The notes: generated from the letters alone by a model not told the origin. A DNA stretch of 64,000 nucleotides from JAGPUQ01 sp050250395 (GCA_050250395.1 JBFWOQ010000002.1:124001-188000), one strand, 5' to 3'. Counted from the first letter of the stretch, positions 43,263-52,468 are shown. Translations and numbers: made by a program.

Positions 43263-43745
43263 ATGCACTGTCCCTTCTGCGGCGCCGATGACACGCGCGT
43301 GGTCGATTCCCGGCTGGTGGCCGGTGGCGACCAGATCCGTCGTCGTCGCGAGTGCGCCACCTGCCGGGAACGCTTCACCACCTTCGAGGTGGCGGAACTG
43401 CTGATGCCGCGGGTGATCAAGCGCGACGACTCCCGCGAACCCTTCGACGAGAACAAGCTGCGCGCCGGCCTGCAGCGTTCGCTGGAGAAGCGGCCGGTCG
43501 GCGTCGAAGCCGTGGAGGCGGCGATCAGCGCCATCAAGCGCGAGTTGCAAAGCGCCGGCGAGCGGGAAGTGCCGTCGCGCGTCATCGGCGAAAAAGTGAT
43601 GGCGCAGTTGCGCGGGCTCGACGACGTGGCGTTCGTCCGGTTTGCGTCCGTCTATCGCCGCTTTCAGGATCTGAGCGAGTTCCGCGCTGAACTGGACCGT
43701 CTCGAGCGCGAGGGCGCACCGGCCGGAGCCGGCGGCGATGACTGA
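43263..43745 (+). CDS. nrdR: Transcriptional repressor NrdR
   Basis: ATP/dATP-sensing repressor of ribonucleotide reductase genes. 160 residues. N-terminal zinc ribbon CPFCG...CATCRERFTTFE and an ATP-cone domain (VIKRDDSREPFDENKLRAGL). It leads the nrdR-ribD-ribE-ribBA-ribH-nusB-thiL run and overlaps ribD by 8 nt, as in many proteobacteria. Confidence 0.97.
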   Translation: MHCPFCGADDTRVVDSRLVAGGDQIRRRRECATCRERFTTFEVAELLMPRVIKRDDSREPFDENKLRAGLQRSLEKRPVGVEAVEAAISAIKRELQSAGEREVPSRVIGEKVMAQLRGLDDVAFVRFASVYRRFQDLSEFRAELDRLEREGAPAGAGGDD

Positions 43746-44838
43746 GCGCAGCGATGCCGCCTTCATGGCGCATGCCCTGGTGCTGGCGCGGCGAGGCTGG
43801 TACAGCACGCGGCCGAATCCCCGCGTGGGCTGCGTCATCGTCCGCGCGGGTGCCGTGGTCGGCGAGGGCTGGCACCGGCGCGCCGGCGGCGATCACGCCG
43901 AGGTGGTGGCGCTGGCGGCCGCGGGCGACCGGGCGCGGGGTGCGACCGCCTATGTGTCGCTGGAACCCTGCAATCACCAGGGCCGGACCCCGCCCTGCAC
44001 CCGGGCGCTGAGCGCCGCCGGCATTGCGCGCGTGGTCTATGGTGCGCGCGATCCGCACCGGATAGCCGCCGGCGGCGTGGCGGCATTGCTGGATGCCGGC
44101 CTGGTGGTGGATGGCCCGGTGCTGGAAGCCGAGTGCCGAGCGCTCAATCCCGGGTTTTTTGCGCACTGTGAGCGCGGCCTGCCCCGGGTCACGCTCAAGA
44201 TAGCGGCCAGTCTCGACGGCCGCACCGCCATGGCGAGCGGCGAGAGCCGCTGGATTACCGGCGCGGCGGCGCGGCGCGATGTTCAGCGCCTGCGCGCCGC
44301 CAGCGGCGCTATCGTCACCGGTATCGGCACGGTGCTCGCCGACGACCCCGCGCTGACCGTGCGGGGCGAGGAGCTCGAATTGCCCGCGGGTTGCGCCGCG
44401 CCGGCGGATCAGCCGTTGCGGGTGGTGGTGGATAGCCACCTCCGCACGCGGGACGACCTGCGCATTCTGCGCGAGCCCGGCGATGTGCTGATCGCGACCG
44501 CAGGCGGCGTCCGCGATGTTCCCGGTGCGCAGGTGATCGCGCTGCCCGATGCCGACGGTCGCGTGGACCTCGACGCCCTGCTGCGGCATCTGGGCGACCG
44601 GCAGTGCCACGATGTGCTGGTCGAGGCCGGCGCCCGCTTGGCGGGCGCGTTCCTGAACGCCGGTCTGGTGGATGAACTGGTGTTGTATGTGGCGCCCAAG
44701 CTGCTCGGCAGTTTGGGCTGGCCGCTGGCTACGCTGCCGTTCACGCGCCTGGCGGAAGCGATTGATCTGACCGTAACCGACGTGCGGGCGGTGGGTAACG
44801 ACTGGCGCTTTAGCGCCCTGCCCAGGAGGAAGACCTAA
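43738..44838 (+). CDS. ribD: Bifunctional pyrimidine deaminase/reductase RibD
   Basis: Second and third steps of riboflavin synthesis. 366 residues. N-terminal deaminase with zinc motif HAEVVAL and PCNHQGRTPPCTRAL; C-terminal reductase domain starting near RVTLKIAASLDGRTA. ATG at 43738 overlaps nrdR. No FMN riboswitch is present in the run upstream. Confidence 0.97.
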   Translation: MTERSDAAFMAHALVLARRGWYSTRPNPRVGCVIVRAGAVVGEGWHRRAGGDHAEVVALAAAGDRARGATAYVSLEPCNHQGRTPPCTRALSAAGIARVVYGARDPHRIAAGGVAALLDAGLVVDGPVLEAECRALNPGFFAHCERGLPRVTLKIAASLDGRTAMASGESRWITGAAARRDVQRLRAASGAIVTGIGTVLADDPALTVRGEELELPAGCAAPADQPLRVVVDSHLRTRDDLRILREPGDVLIATAGGVRDVPGAQVIALPDADGRVDLDALLRHLGDRQCHDVLVEAGARLAGAFLNAGLVDELVLYVAPKLLGSLGWPLATLPFTRLAEAIDLTVTDVRAVGNDWRFSALPRRKT

Positions 44839-45480
44839 ATGTTTACCGGGATCATTGAAACCTTGGGGACCATCGCCGGGACCGAGCGGCGCGGCGGCGA
44901 TGTGCGCCTGCTCGTCCGGGCCGCCGGGCTGGATCTCGGCGCTGCCCGCTTGGGCGACAGCATCGCCGTCAACGGCGTGTGTCTCACCGCGGTGGAGCTG
45001 CGGGGCGACAGTTTTGCCGCCGATGTGTCGGTGGAAACCCTCGACCACACCACGGCGGGGCAGTGGGTTGTGGGTACGCCGGTCAATCTGGAGCAGGCCT
45101 TGACGCCGGACAAGCGCATGGGCGGACATATCGTGTCGGGCCATGTGGACGGTGTCGGCGAGGTGATCGCGCGCCACAGCGACGCGCGCTCGGAGCGGTT
45201 TCGGCTGCGCGCGCCGGCGGGGCTGGCGCGCTATATTGCCCACAAGGGCTCCATCGCCATCGACGGCACCAGCCTCACCGTCAATGTCGTGGACGGTGAG
45301 GAATTCGAGATCAATATCGTGCCGCACACGCTGACTCACACCATTATCGGCGACTACCAGCCCGGCACCCGGGTGAACCTCGAAGTGGACGTGATTGCCC
45401 GCTATCTCGAGCGCCTGCTGTGGGGTGCCGGCGACGGTGGTTCCGGCGCGCTCCCGAATGACCGTTTGAACAGGGGTTGA
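44839..45480 (+). CDS. ribE: Riboflavin synthase alpha subunit
   Basis: Dismutates two lumazine molecules to riboflavin. 213 residues with two homologous lumazine-binding halves, the first starting MFTGIIETLGT and the second at MGGHIVSGHVDGVG. The ATG follows the ribD stop with no gap. In some nomenclatures the gene is ribC. Confidence 0.97.
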   Translation: MFTGIIETLGTIAGTERRGGDVRLLVRAAGLDLGAARLGDSIAVNGVCLTAVELRGDSFAADVSVETLDHTTAGQWVVGTPVNLEQALTPDKRMGGHIVSGHVDGVGEVIARHSDARSERFRLRAPAGLARYIAHKGSIAIDGTSLTVNVVDGEEFEINIVPHTLTHTIIGDYQPGTRVNLEVDVIARYLERLLWGAGDGGSGALPNDRLNRG

Positions 45481-45486
45481 ATCAAG

Positions 45487-46596
45487 ATGCCGTTGCACAC
45501 GATCGACGAGTTGGTGGAAGACATCCGGCAGGGCAGGATGGTGATCCTGATGGACGACGAAGATCGCGAAAACGAAGGCGATCTGGTGATCGCGGCAGAA
45601 CGGGTTACGGCCGCCGACATCAACTTCATGGCCACCCATGCGCGCGGTCTGATCTGTCTGACCCTGACGGACCAGCGCTGTCGACAGCTCGCCCTGCCCC
45701 TGATGGTGGATGCCAACAAGGCCAGCCACGGCACCAACTTCACCGTGTCCATCGAGGCCGCCGAAGGGGTTACCACGGGCATTTCCGCCGCCGACCGCGC
45801 CCGCACGGTGCAGGTGGCGGTGGCCAAGAACGCCAGTCCCGACGATATCGTGCAGCCCGGGCACATCTTTCCCCTCAAGGCGCAGCCCGGTGGTGTGCTG
45901 AGCCGCGCGGGCCACACCGAAGCCGGCTGCGATCTGGCGCACCTTGCCGGCTGCGAGCCCGCGGCGGTGATCGTCGAGATCATGAACGACGACGGCACCA
46001 TGGCCCGGCGCCCGGATCTCGAGACCTTTGCGCAGAAGCACGGGCTCAAGATCGGCACCATCGCCGATCTCATCCACTACCGCATGCTCAACGAAAAGAC
46101 GATCGAGCATCTGCGCGCGCGCGTCATCCAGACCGCCTATGGCGAATTCTGTCTGCATACCTACATGGACACGGCGCGCAAGAAGCTCCATTTTGCGCTG
46201 GTGAAAGGCGAGATCGATCCTGCGGTGCCGGTGCCGGTACGCGTCCATCTGCCCAGTTGCACACGCGACATCTTTGCCATCGAGCGTCCCGGACAGTTTC
46301 CCAGCTGGACCATTGCCAAGGCCATGCGGAAGGTCCAGGAAGAAGGGCGTGGCATCATCGTGGTGATCCAGCAGGAAGAGACCGCGGCACAGGTGGAAGA
46401 AGAGCTTGAGTCCCTGTTCGAGAGCCGCGCGCGGCCCATCAAGGCGTCGGAAACCGTGTATCTCCAGATCGGCGCGGGCTCGCAGATCCTGCGCGACCTG
46501 GGCGCCCAGAAAATCCGGGTGATGAGCGCGCCGTTCCGGTTCAACGCCATTTCCGGATTCGATCTGGAAGTGGTCGATTATGTGGAATGCCCCTGA
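45487..46596 (+). CDS. ribBA: RibBA/RibBX: DHBP synthase fused to a degenerate GTP cyclohydrolase II domain
   Basis: 369 residues. The N-terminal half is 3,4-dihydroxy-2-butanone-4-P synthase (DDEDRENEGDLVIAA, GHIFPLKAQPGGVL, GHTEAGCDLAHLAG). The C-terminal half aligns in position with GTP cyclohydrolase II but lacks the zinc-binding CDC motif; in its place are segments such as VHLPSCTRDIFAIERPGQFP. It probably provides only DHBP synthase activity, with GTP cyclohydrolase II elsewhere in the genome. This RibBX form is known from other gammaproteobacteria. Confidence 0.93.
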   Translation: MPLHTIDELVEDIRQGRMVILMDDEDRENEGDLVIAAERVTAADINFMATHARGLICLTLTDQRCRQLALPLMVDANKASHGTNFTVSIEAAEGVTTGISAADRARTVQVAVAKNASPDDIVQPGHIFPLKAQPGGVLSRAGHTEAGCDLAHLAGCEPAAVIVEIMNDDGTMARRPDLETFAQKHGLKIGTIADLIHYRMLNEKTIEHLRARVIQTAYGEFCLHTYMDTARKKLHFALVKGEIDPAVPVPVRVHLPSCTRDIFAIERPGQFPSWTIAKAMRKVQEEGRGIIVVIQQEETAAQVEEELESLFESRARPIKASETVYLQIGAGSQILRDLGAQKIRVMSAPFRFNAISGFDLEVVDYVECP

Positions 46597-46613
46597 GTCG
46601 GAGGAATTGATCC

Positions 46614-47084
46614 ATGAGTGAATCCAGACCCGTAGAGGGCAACTTCACGCCGGCCGATGCCCGCTTCGCCATCGTGGTGGCGCGCTGGAATGGCGGAATC
46701 ACCGAGAGTCTGCTGCGCGGCGCGCAGCGCGCGCTGCAACGGCACCAGGTAGCGGACGCGGACGTGCAGGTCTACCGGGTGCCCGGCGCTTTCGAGCTGC
46801 CGCTGGCGGCGCGCAAGCTGGCCGAGACCGGCCGCTTCGACGCCATCATAGCGCTGGGCGCCGTGATCCGCGGCGGCACGCCCCATTTCGAATACGTCTG
46901 CGCGGAAACCACCCGCGGCATCGGCGAAGTTGCGCTGACGACGGGTATCCCGGTCGCGTTCGGCCTGCTCACCACCGACGACGAGGCCCAGGCGCGTGCC
47001 CGTTCCGGCGACGATGCGGGCAACAAGGGCGAAGAGGCAGCGCTGACGGCGCTGGAGATGATTTCCCTGTTCCGGCAACTGTGA
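46614..47084 (+). CDS. ribH: 6,7-dimethyl-8-ribityllumazine synthase
   Basis: Joins DHBP with the ribityl-pyrimidine. 156 residues. Motifs VVARWNGGITESLL, VPGAFELPLAARKLA and ALGAVIRGGTPHFEYVC, with the conserved PVAFGLLTT. A strong GGAGG precedes the ATG. Overlaps nusB by 4 nt (GTGA). Confidence 0.98.
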   Translation: MSESRPVEGNFTPADARFAIVVARWNGGITESLLRGAQRALQRHQVADADVQVYRVPGAFELPLAARKLAETGRFDAIIALGAVIRGGTPHFEYVCAETTRGIGEVALTTGIPVAFGLLTTDDEAQARARSGDDAGNKGEEAALTALEMISLFRQL

Positions 47085-47533
47085 GGCAACCCGTGGCAGC
47101 GCTGCCGTCGAACCGTAAAAAGGCCCGTCACCTGCTGGTGCAGGCGCTCTACCAGTGGCAGCTGGCGGGCGCCGACCTCCACGTCATCGAGGCGCAGTTC
47201 TTTGCGGACAACGACATGCGCAAGGTGGATGTCGAGTTTTTCCGCGAGCTCCTCCATGGCATCGCCGCCACGGTCGACGAACTCGATGCCTGTTACGGGA
47301 AATACCTCGATCGGGCACTGGACGAGCTCGATCCGGTCTCGCGGGCGCTGCTGCGGCTCGGCACCTACGAACTGCTGCATCGCATCGACGTGCCCTATCG
47401 GGTTGCCATCAACGAGGGCATCAACCTCGCCAAGGCCTTTGGACCGACCGAGGCCCACAAGTACGTCAACAGTATCCTCGACAAGGTGGCGGCGGGCAGT
47501 CGCCAGCTCGAGATTGCCGCCCGTGCGCGCTGA
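47081..47533 (+). CDS. nusB: Transcription antitermination factor NusB
   Basis: Binds boxA with NusE in rRNA antitermination. 150 residues, all helical, with RKKARHLLVQALYQWQLAG and PYRVAINEGINLAKAFG. GTG start at 47081 overlaps ribH; a second GTG at 47093 is also possible. The ribH-nusB-thiL order is conserved. Confidence 0.97.
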   Translation: MRQPVAALPSNRKKARHLLVQALYQWQLAGADLHVIEAQFFADNDMRKVDVEFFRELLHGIAATVDELDACYGKYLDRALDELDPVSRALLRLGTYELLHRIDVPYRVAINEGINLAKAFGPTEAHKYVNSILDKVAAGSRQLEIAARAR

Positions 47534-47544
47534 CATCCGCTCCG

Positions 47545-48504
47545 ATGCCGATCGATGAGTTCGGCCTGATCGAGACCTTCTTCCGCCGGCCCGTGACGCC
47601 CGCCGCCGGCGTACTGGCCGGTATCGGCGACGATTGCGCGCTGCTCGATGGCGGCGGCGCGGCGTTGGCCGTGACCACGGACACGCTGGTGGCCGATATT
47701 CACTTTCCCGCTCACGCAGCGGCATTTGATATCGGCCAGCGTGCCCTGCGCGTGAACCTCAGCGATCTGGCGGCGATGGGCGCGACACCGTGCTGGTTCC
47801 TGCTGGCGCTGACGTTGCCCGCGGCCGACGCAGACTGGTTGCGCGCGTTCAGCGCGGGACTCTTCGCGGTGGCCGATGCGCACGCGTGCGCGTTGGTAGG
47901 GGGCGATACCACGCGCGGGCCACTCGCCGTGACCATCACCGCCCTGGGACAGGTGCCGGCGAGTGGCGCGTTGCGACGCGCCGGAGCCGGCGTGGGAGAC
48001 CGGGTGTTCGTCACCGGCGAGCTGGGCGGAGCGGCGGCCGCCTTGGCGCAGATGACCGATATGGGCGCGTGCAGCGCTGCCGACGCCACCCTGAATGCGC
48101 GCTACTGGTACCCGGAGCCCCGGGTGCGGGAAGGCATGACGCTGCGCGGCATCGCCTCGGCGGCGATCGATATCTCGGACGGCCTGGTCGCCGATCTCGG
48201 TCACTTGGCGCGCGCCAGCGGCGTCGGCGCCGAACTGGAGCTGGAGCAGATACCGTTGTGCGCCGCAGCGGTGGCCCGTTCTGGCGCCGGGCGGGCACGG
48301 GACTGGGCGCTGGGCGGCGGCGACGATTACGAACTCTGCTTCACGGTGCCGCCCGCGCGGCTGGCGGCGCTGGATGCCGCGGTCCGCGCCGGACACCTGC
48401 GGGCCCTGCCCATCGGGCGCCTGGTGCCTGGCGCTGGCGTCAGCGCCCGGGATGGCGCCGGGCAGAATGTGGTGTTGGCCCGCACGGGATATCGCCACTT
48501 TTGA
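47545..48504 (+). CDS. thiL: Thiamine-monophosphate kinase
   Basis: Makes thiamine diphosphate. 319 residues. Starts MPIDEFGLIETFF, then GIGDDCALL, GGDTTRGP, DISDGLVADLGHLAR and GGDDYELCFTV, all conserved in ThiL. ATG at 47545. Its stop overlaps the pgpA start. Confidence 0.97.
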   Translation: MPIDEFGLIETFFRRPVTPAAGVLAGIGDDCALLDGGGAALAVTTDTLVADIHFPAHAAAFDIGQRALRVNLSDLAAMGATPCWFLLALTLPAADADWLRAFSAGLFAVADAHACALVGGDTTRGPLAVTITALGQVPASGALRRAGAGVGDRVFVTGELGGAAAALAQMTDMGACSAADATLNARYWYPEPRVREGMTLRGIASAAIDISDGLVADLGHLARASGVGAELELEQIPLCAAAVARSGAGRARDWALGGGDDYELCFTVPPARLAALDAAVRAGHLRALPIGRLVPGAGVSARDGAGQNVVLARTGYRHF

Positions 48505-49001
48505 AAGCGACCGCGCCCCTGCCGTCGTTTTCCCGATTGCTGCGCGATCCCGTGCTGCTGCTTGCCTTCGGGTTTGGCAGCGGCCTGGCCCCGCGCGCGC
48601 CGGGCACGGCGGGTTCGCTCGTCGCGCTGGCGCTCGCCGCCGGACTCCAGTGCTCGCCGTTCAGGCTGCCCACGTCGGCGCTGTGGTGGTTGCTGGGGTC
48701 GGTCGTCGCCGCCGGCGTTGTCATCTGCGGCGTTGCGGCCCGGCGACTCGGCGCGCCCGATCATCCCGGCATCGTCTGGGACGAGTTTGCGGGACTCTGG
48801 CTGACGCTGCTGTTGGCGCCCGCGGGGACCGGCTGGTGGGTCGCGGGCTTTGTGCTGTTCCGGATTTTCGATATCGTGAAACCCTGGCCGATCGCCGGGT
48901 TCGATCGGCGCTGCAAAGGTGGCCTGGGCATCATGGCGGACGATCTGGTTGCGGGGTTGTTTGCCGGTCTGACGTTGCGCTTGGCGGAGGCGGCATGGTG
49001 A
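48501..49001 (+). CDS. pgpA: Phosphatidylglycerophosphatase A
   Basis: Dephosphorylates phosphatidylglycerophosphate in the inner membrane. 166 residues with four hydrophobic segments and family blocks FGSGLAPRAPGTAGS, WDEFAGLWLTLLLAP, FRIFDIVKPWPI and DDLVAGLFAG. The TTG start at 48501 overlaps the thiL stop by 4 nt; no ATG is available in the right place. Confidence 0.94.
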   Translation: MKATAPLPSFSRLLRDPVLLLAFGFGSGLAPRAPGTAGSLVALALAAGLQCSPFRLPTSALWWLLGSVVAAGVVICGVAARRLGAPDHPGIVWDEFAGLWLTLLLAPAGTGWWVAGFVLFRIFDIVKPWPIAGFDRRCKGGLGIMADDLVAGLFAGLTLRLAEAAW

Positions 49002-49636
49002 GGCGATGGCTCCTGGGCGTGTGCCTGGTGAGCGCCAGCGCCAGCGTCGTGGCAGCGCCGGAGGTGCAGGCGATCGCCCTGTTCAGGGATCGCGCGATGC
49101 TCGAGATCAACGGCGTCCAGCGGCTGCTGAAGGCAGGCGAAATGGCGCCCGAAGGCGTAAGGCTGGTCGCGAGTGACAGCACAGGGGCGGTGCTCGAAAT
49201 TGACGGCAAGCGCGTCCGGCTGGCGTTGTCGCAACGCATAGCGGCCAGTTATGCAGAAGCGGAATTTGCCGAAGTGCGGATTCCGCGCGGCGAGCAAGGC
49301 CATCATTTCGTGGGCGGCAGCATCAACGGGCATGGGGTGCGCTTTCTGGTCGACACCGGCGCCACCACCATTGCGATGAGCAGCCTGGATGCCGAGCGCC
49401 TCGGTTTGAAGTGGCGCGAAGGCAGCCGGGGCGTGGCCAGTACCGCAAGCGGCTTGGCCGAGTCCCGCGAATTGACGCTGGCGACGTTCAGTATCGGGCC
49501 GATCACCCTGCATCGGATTCCCGCCACCGTCGTCACCGGGGCCTATCCCACGTCGGTACTGCTCGGCAACAGCTTTCTGGCCAAGGTCGAGATGACCGAA
49601 GAAAGTGGCGTCATGATTCTGCGGCAGAAATACTGA
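48995..49636 (+). CDS. Retropepsin-like aspartic protease family protein
   Basis: 213 residues with a signal peptide (WLLGVCLVSASASVVAA). The single retropepsin-type active site is FLVDTGATTIAMS, followed by an LGNSFL motif, as in the clan AA family found in proteobacteria. The N-terminal part is a separate domain with no clear family. The ATG overlaps the pgpA end by 7 nt. Role unknown. Confidence 0.85.
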   Translation: MVRRWLLGVCLVSASASVVAAPEVQAIALFRDRAMLEINGVQRLLKAGEMAPEGVRLVASDSTGAVLEIDGKRVRLALSQRIAASYAEAEFAEVRIPRGEQGHHFVGGSINGHGVRFLVDTGATTIAMSSLDAERLGLKWREGSRGVASTASGLAESRELTLATFSIGPITLHRIPATVVTGAYPTSVLLGNSFLAKVEMTEESGVMILRQKY

Positions 49637-49695
49637 TCCGCGGACGCCGGCCGAGCAACGCGTTGCAGCCCTTCCAGTCCAATCGAGAGACCACC

Positions 49696-50481
49696 ATGAC
49701 CAAGCTTGCCAGACGCATCATCCCCTGCCTCGACGTGGACGCCGGACGGGTGGTGAAGGGCGTGCGTTTCGTCGATATTCGCGATGCGGGCGATCCGGTC
49801 GAAGTGGCGCGGCGCTACGATGCGGCCGGCGCCGACGAGATCACGTTTCTCGATATCACCGCGAGCCACGAAGGCCGCGACACCACGCTCGATACGGTCG
49901 CCCGGATGGCGGCGGCGGTGTTCATTCCCCTGACGGTCGGTGGTGGGGTCCGCACGCTCGGCGACGTCAAGGCCCTGCTGCGCGCGGGCGCCGACAAGGT
50001 GGGCATCAACTCAGCCGCGGTGAACGACCCGGAATTCGTGCGCCTGGCGGCGGCGCGCTTCGGCAGCCAGTGCATCGTGGTCGCCATCGACGCCAAACGG
50101 GTCAGCGCGCCGGGCGAAGCGCCCCGCTGGGAGGTCTTCACCCACGGCGGGCGACGGGGAACCGGCATCGATGCCGTGGCCTGGGCGCAGCGGGTGGCGG
50201 CGCTCGGCGCGGGCGAAATCCTGCTGACCAGCATGGACCGCGACGGCACCCGCGATGGCTTTGATCTCGAGTTGACGCGCGCCGTCAGCGACGCCGTGGA
50301 GGTGCCGGTGATTGCGTCCGGGGGCGTGGGCAACCTCCAGCATCTGGTGGATGGCGTACGGCAGGGTGGCGCGGATGCGGTACTGGCCGCGAGCATCTTT
50401 CACTTCGGGGAGTACAGCGTCGCGGAGGCCAAGGCGTTCATGGCGGCGCAGGGTGTGCCGGTGCGCCGAGGACCGGAATGA
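49696..50481 (+). CDS. hisF: Imidazole glycerol phosphate synthase subunit HisF
   Basis: Cyclase half of the HisH/HisF enzyme of histidine biosynthesis. 261 residues, a TIM barrel with the catalytic Asp in RIIPCLDVDAGRVVKG and the second in DRDGTRDGFDLELT. It stands alone here, away from any other his gene in the window. The ATG has GAGAG upstream. Confidence 0.96.
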   Translation: MTKLARRIIPCLDVDAGRVVKGVRFVDIRDAGDPVEVARRYDAAGADEITFLDITASHEGRDTTLDTVARMAAAVFIPLTVGGGVRTLGDVKALLRAGADKVGINSAAVNDPEFVRLAAARFGSQCIVVAIDAKRVSAPGEAPRWEVFTHGGRRGTGIDAVAWAQRVAALGAGEILLTSMDRDGTRDGFDLELTRAVSDAVEVPVIASGGVGNLQHLVDGVRQGGADAVLAASIFHFGEYSVAEAKAFMAAQGVPVRRGPE

Positions 50482-50635
50482 GTGCCGGAAAATGCCGCGA
50501 GGCGCGATGGGCAGAACAACGGGGGCTACAGGATCGAAACGCGCATCGCACAACGGCGCAGGTGGCGATCATCGGCAGTGTGTCGGCCGCCCGTGAATCC
50601 AGCGGCGCGCCGGGTGACAGCCATGTTGGCTGAAA

Positions 50636-50932
50636 TCAGCCGTAGGAAGCCGCCGATCCGGACGCCATCGGTGGTCGCGACCCGCCTTTGAACAGATGGA
50701 TCACCCGCGGCGGTGCACTTTTGATAAACATCATGAAATCCGCCACCGCCGCTTCGGCTCGTTCGGGTACCGGAAACGGGCCCAAGGTCACCTTTTCACG
50801 CGTGCTGAAGTACCAGCCGCCAGAGTTCTGGAAAAGCCGGCTGTTGCGGGCGGCGATTACCTCGGGCATGGCCTGCTCGCCGGCGCGCGGCAGGTACGAA
50901 ACCTGTGGGGCCAGAGCCTCGGTCATAACCAT
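50636..50932 (-). CDS. DUF6316-like small protein
   Basis: 98 residues. The core RAGEQAMPEVIAARNSRLFQ, NSGGWYFSTREKVTLGPFPV and ERAEAAVADFMMFI resembles, from memory, small gammaproteobacterial proteins grouped as DUF6316, and the remainder is a basic tail. The start is ATG 50932 or 50926. A 13-bp direct duplication upstream (50935-50959) includes the AGG that could act as ribosome-binding site. Function unknown. Confidence 0.6.
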   Translation of the reverse strand: MVMTEALAPQVSYLPRAGEQAMPEVIAARNSRLFQNSGGWYFSTREKVTLGPFPVPERAEAAVADFMMFIKSAPPRVIHLFKGGSRPPMASGSAASYG

Positions 50933-50934
50933 TA

Positions 50935-50960
50935 CCTGTATCGTGTGCCTGTATCGTGTA
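50935..50960. repeat. 13-bp tandem duplication upstream of the DUF6316-like gene
   Basis: CCTGTATCGTGT occurs twice with a 13-bp period, a few bases upstream of the minus-strand start codon. Its position over the ribosome-binding region suggests possible effect on expression. Confidence 0.7.
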
Positions 50961-51032
50961 GGTGCTGCGTAATGCCGCTGCACGCGTTGGTTAGGGTGGA
51001 TCCCGCGTTCCATGCGCTCATCTCTTTGTACA

Positions 51033-51052
51033 GCAACACAGCGCGGTGTTGC
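51033..51052. terminator. Hairpin downstream of ctpA
   Basis: A 7-bp perfect stem GCAACAC/GTGTTGC with a 6-nt loop, 4 nt past the ctpA stop codon on the minus strand. There is no U-tract, so it is a weak terminator candidate. Confidence 0.4.
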
Positions 51053-51056
51053 AAGC

Positions 51057-52337
51057 TTACTGGTCCACCAGAGAATCCTTCGGTCGGCTGAACAGTGCCA
51101 GCGCCTTGAGCAGGTTGAGGGCTTCATGGAGCTGATTATCGACAGATTTGCCGGACTCGGCGTCATCTTTCGACGACGGCTGTTGTTTTGTGCCGCTTTC
51201 CAGGTGTCCCCCAAGGTTTGATTCCTTGATGACGAAGCCGGGATCGAGTTCGCGCACTTCGGCGCGACGCACCTCGACATCGGGCTGGATCCCGTCCGCC
51301 TGAATGGAGCTGCCGCTGGGCGTGAAGTAACGTGCCGTGGTCAGTTTGATGGCGCGCCCGTCCTGCAGTGGCAGCACCGTTTGCACGGAACCCTTGCCAA
51401 AGCTCTTGGTTCCGACGATCAGCGCGCGGCGGTGATCCTTGAGTGCCCCGGCGACGATCTCCGCGGCTGACGCGGTACCTTCGTTGATCAATAACGCGAG
51501 CGGAATCCCCGCCAGAGCATCGCCAGGGGTCGCCACGGCCCGGGTATTGGCCGATGGGATGCGGCCCTCGGTGTAAACGATAAGGCCGCTGTCGAGCAGC
51601 GCGTCGGCCACCTCGATCGAGGCCGGCAGCAGCCCCCCCGGGTTGTTGCGCAAATCGATTACCACGCCCTTGAGCGTTGGTTCCTGTTCGCGCAGCTCGG
51701 CCAGGGCGTGGGTGAATTGAGCGCCGGTTTGCTCCTGGAATTGGGCGATGCGCAGATACGCGAAATCCGGCTCCAGCATCTCCTTGCGGACACTCTTGAT
51801 GGTGATTGTGTCGCGCGTGATGGTTAGCACGACGGGCTCGGTCGCGCCTTCCCGGCCTATGGTGAGTTTGAGGGAGCTGCCCTTGGCGCCGCGCATCAGG
51901 GAGACCGCTTCCTCCAGACCCATGCCCTGGGTGGAGCGGTCGTCCAGTTGCAGGATCAGATCCCCCGGCTGCAACCCGGCGCGCGCGGCCGGTGTGTCGT
52001 CGATGGGCGAGATCACGCTCACATAACCGCGATCGAGCCCCAGCTCGACACCGATGCCGCCGAATTCGCCGGTGGTGTGCTCTTTCAGCTCAGTGTAGGG
52101 CTCGGCTTCGAGAAAGGCGGAGTGTGGATCGAGCTGTCCGAGCAGGCCGGTGACGGCTTTCTGCAGCAGTACCCGGTCATCGATTTCTTCCACATAGGTG
52201 TTGCGCACCTGGTCGAACACCTGAGCGAAGAGCTGTAGTTCATCGAGGGGTAGCCGGGCCGGGGCGTCGCCGGATTCGGCGGCGAAGGCGCAGGCCGCAG
52301 CACCCCACAGACAGGGGATCAGGTGGCGCAATTTCAT
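51057..52337 (-). CDS. ctpA: S41-family C-terminal processing protease
   Basis: Periplasmic serine protease. 426 residues with a signal peptide (MKLRHLIPCLWGAAACAFAAE). A PDZ domain (GGIGVELG...ISPIDDTPAARAGLQPGD) precedes the catalytic domain with Ser in NEGTASAAEIVAGAL and Lys in KSFGKGSVQTVL. ATG at 52337 starts the signal peptide. It follows envC by 131 nt; the gpmI-envC-ctpA order is common in gammaproteobacteria. Confidence 0.94.
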   Translation of the reverse strand: MKLRHLIPCLWGAAACAFAAESGDAPARLPLDELQLFAQVFDQVRNTYVEEIDDRVLLQKAVTGLLGQLDPHSAFLEAEPYTELKEHTTGEFGGIGVELGLDRGYVSVISPIDDTPAARAGLQPGDLILQLDDRSTQGMGLEEAVSLMRGAKGSSLKLTIGREGATEPVVLTITRDTITIKSVRKEMLEPDFAYLRIAQFQEQTGAQFTHALAELREQEPTLKGVVIDLRNNPGGLLPASIEVADALLDSGLIVYTEGRIPSANTRAVATPGDALAGIPLALLINEGTASAAEIVAGALKDHRRALIVGTKSFGKGSVQTVLPLQDGRAIKLTTARYFTPSGSSIQADGIQPDVEVRRAEVRELDPGFVIKESNLGGHLESGTKQQPSSKDDAESGKSVDNQLHEALNLLKALALFSRPKDSLVDQ

Positions 52338-52468
52338 GACGTCGGGGTCCTCGGTACGCAAATCCGGCAATCCGCGCCGCTCGGCCTGTCGGCATGGAGC
52401 GGCTGGGCGCGGCAATCATAACAGTGTGTCATGCCAGGTAGCGGCAACGGGCGGAGTCGGGCTGCTGG

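Noticed and set aside
43582..46248. An 888-residue open frame antisense to nrdR, ribD, ribE and ribBA
   Set aside because: It lies wholly opposite well-identified genes, has composition typical of a high-GC shadow frame (rich in His, Arg, Gly, Ala) and no recognisable domain.
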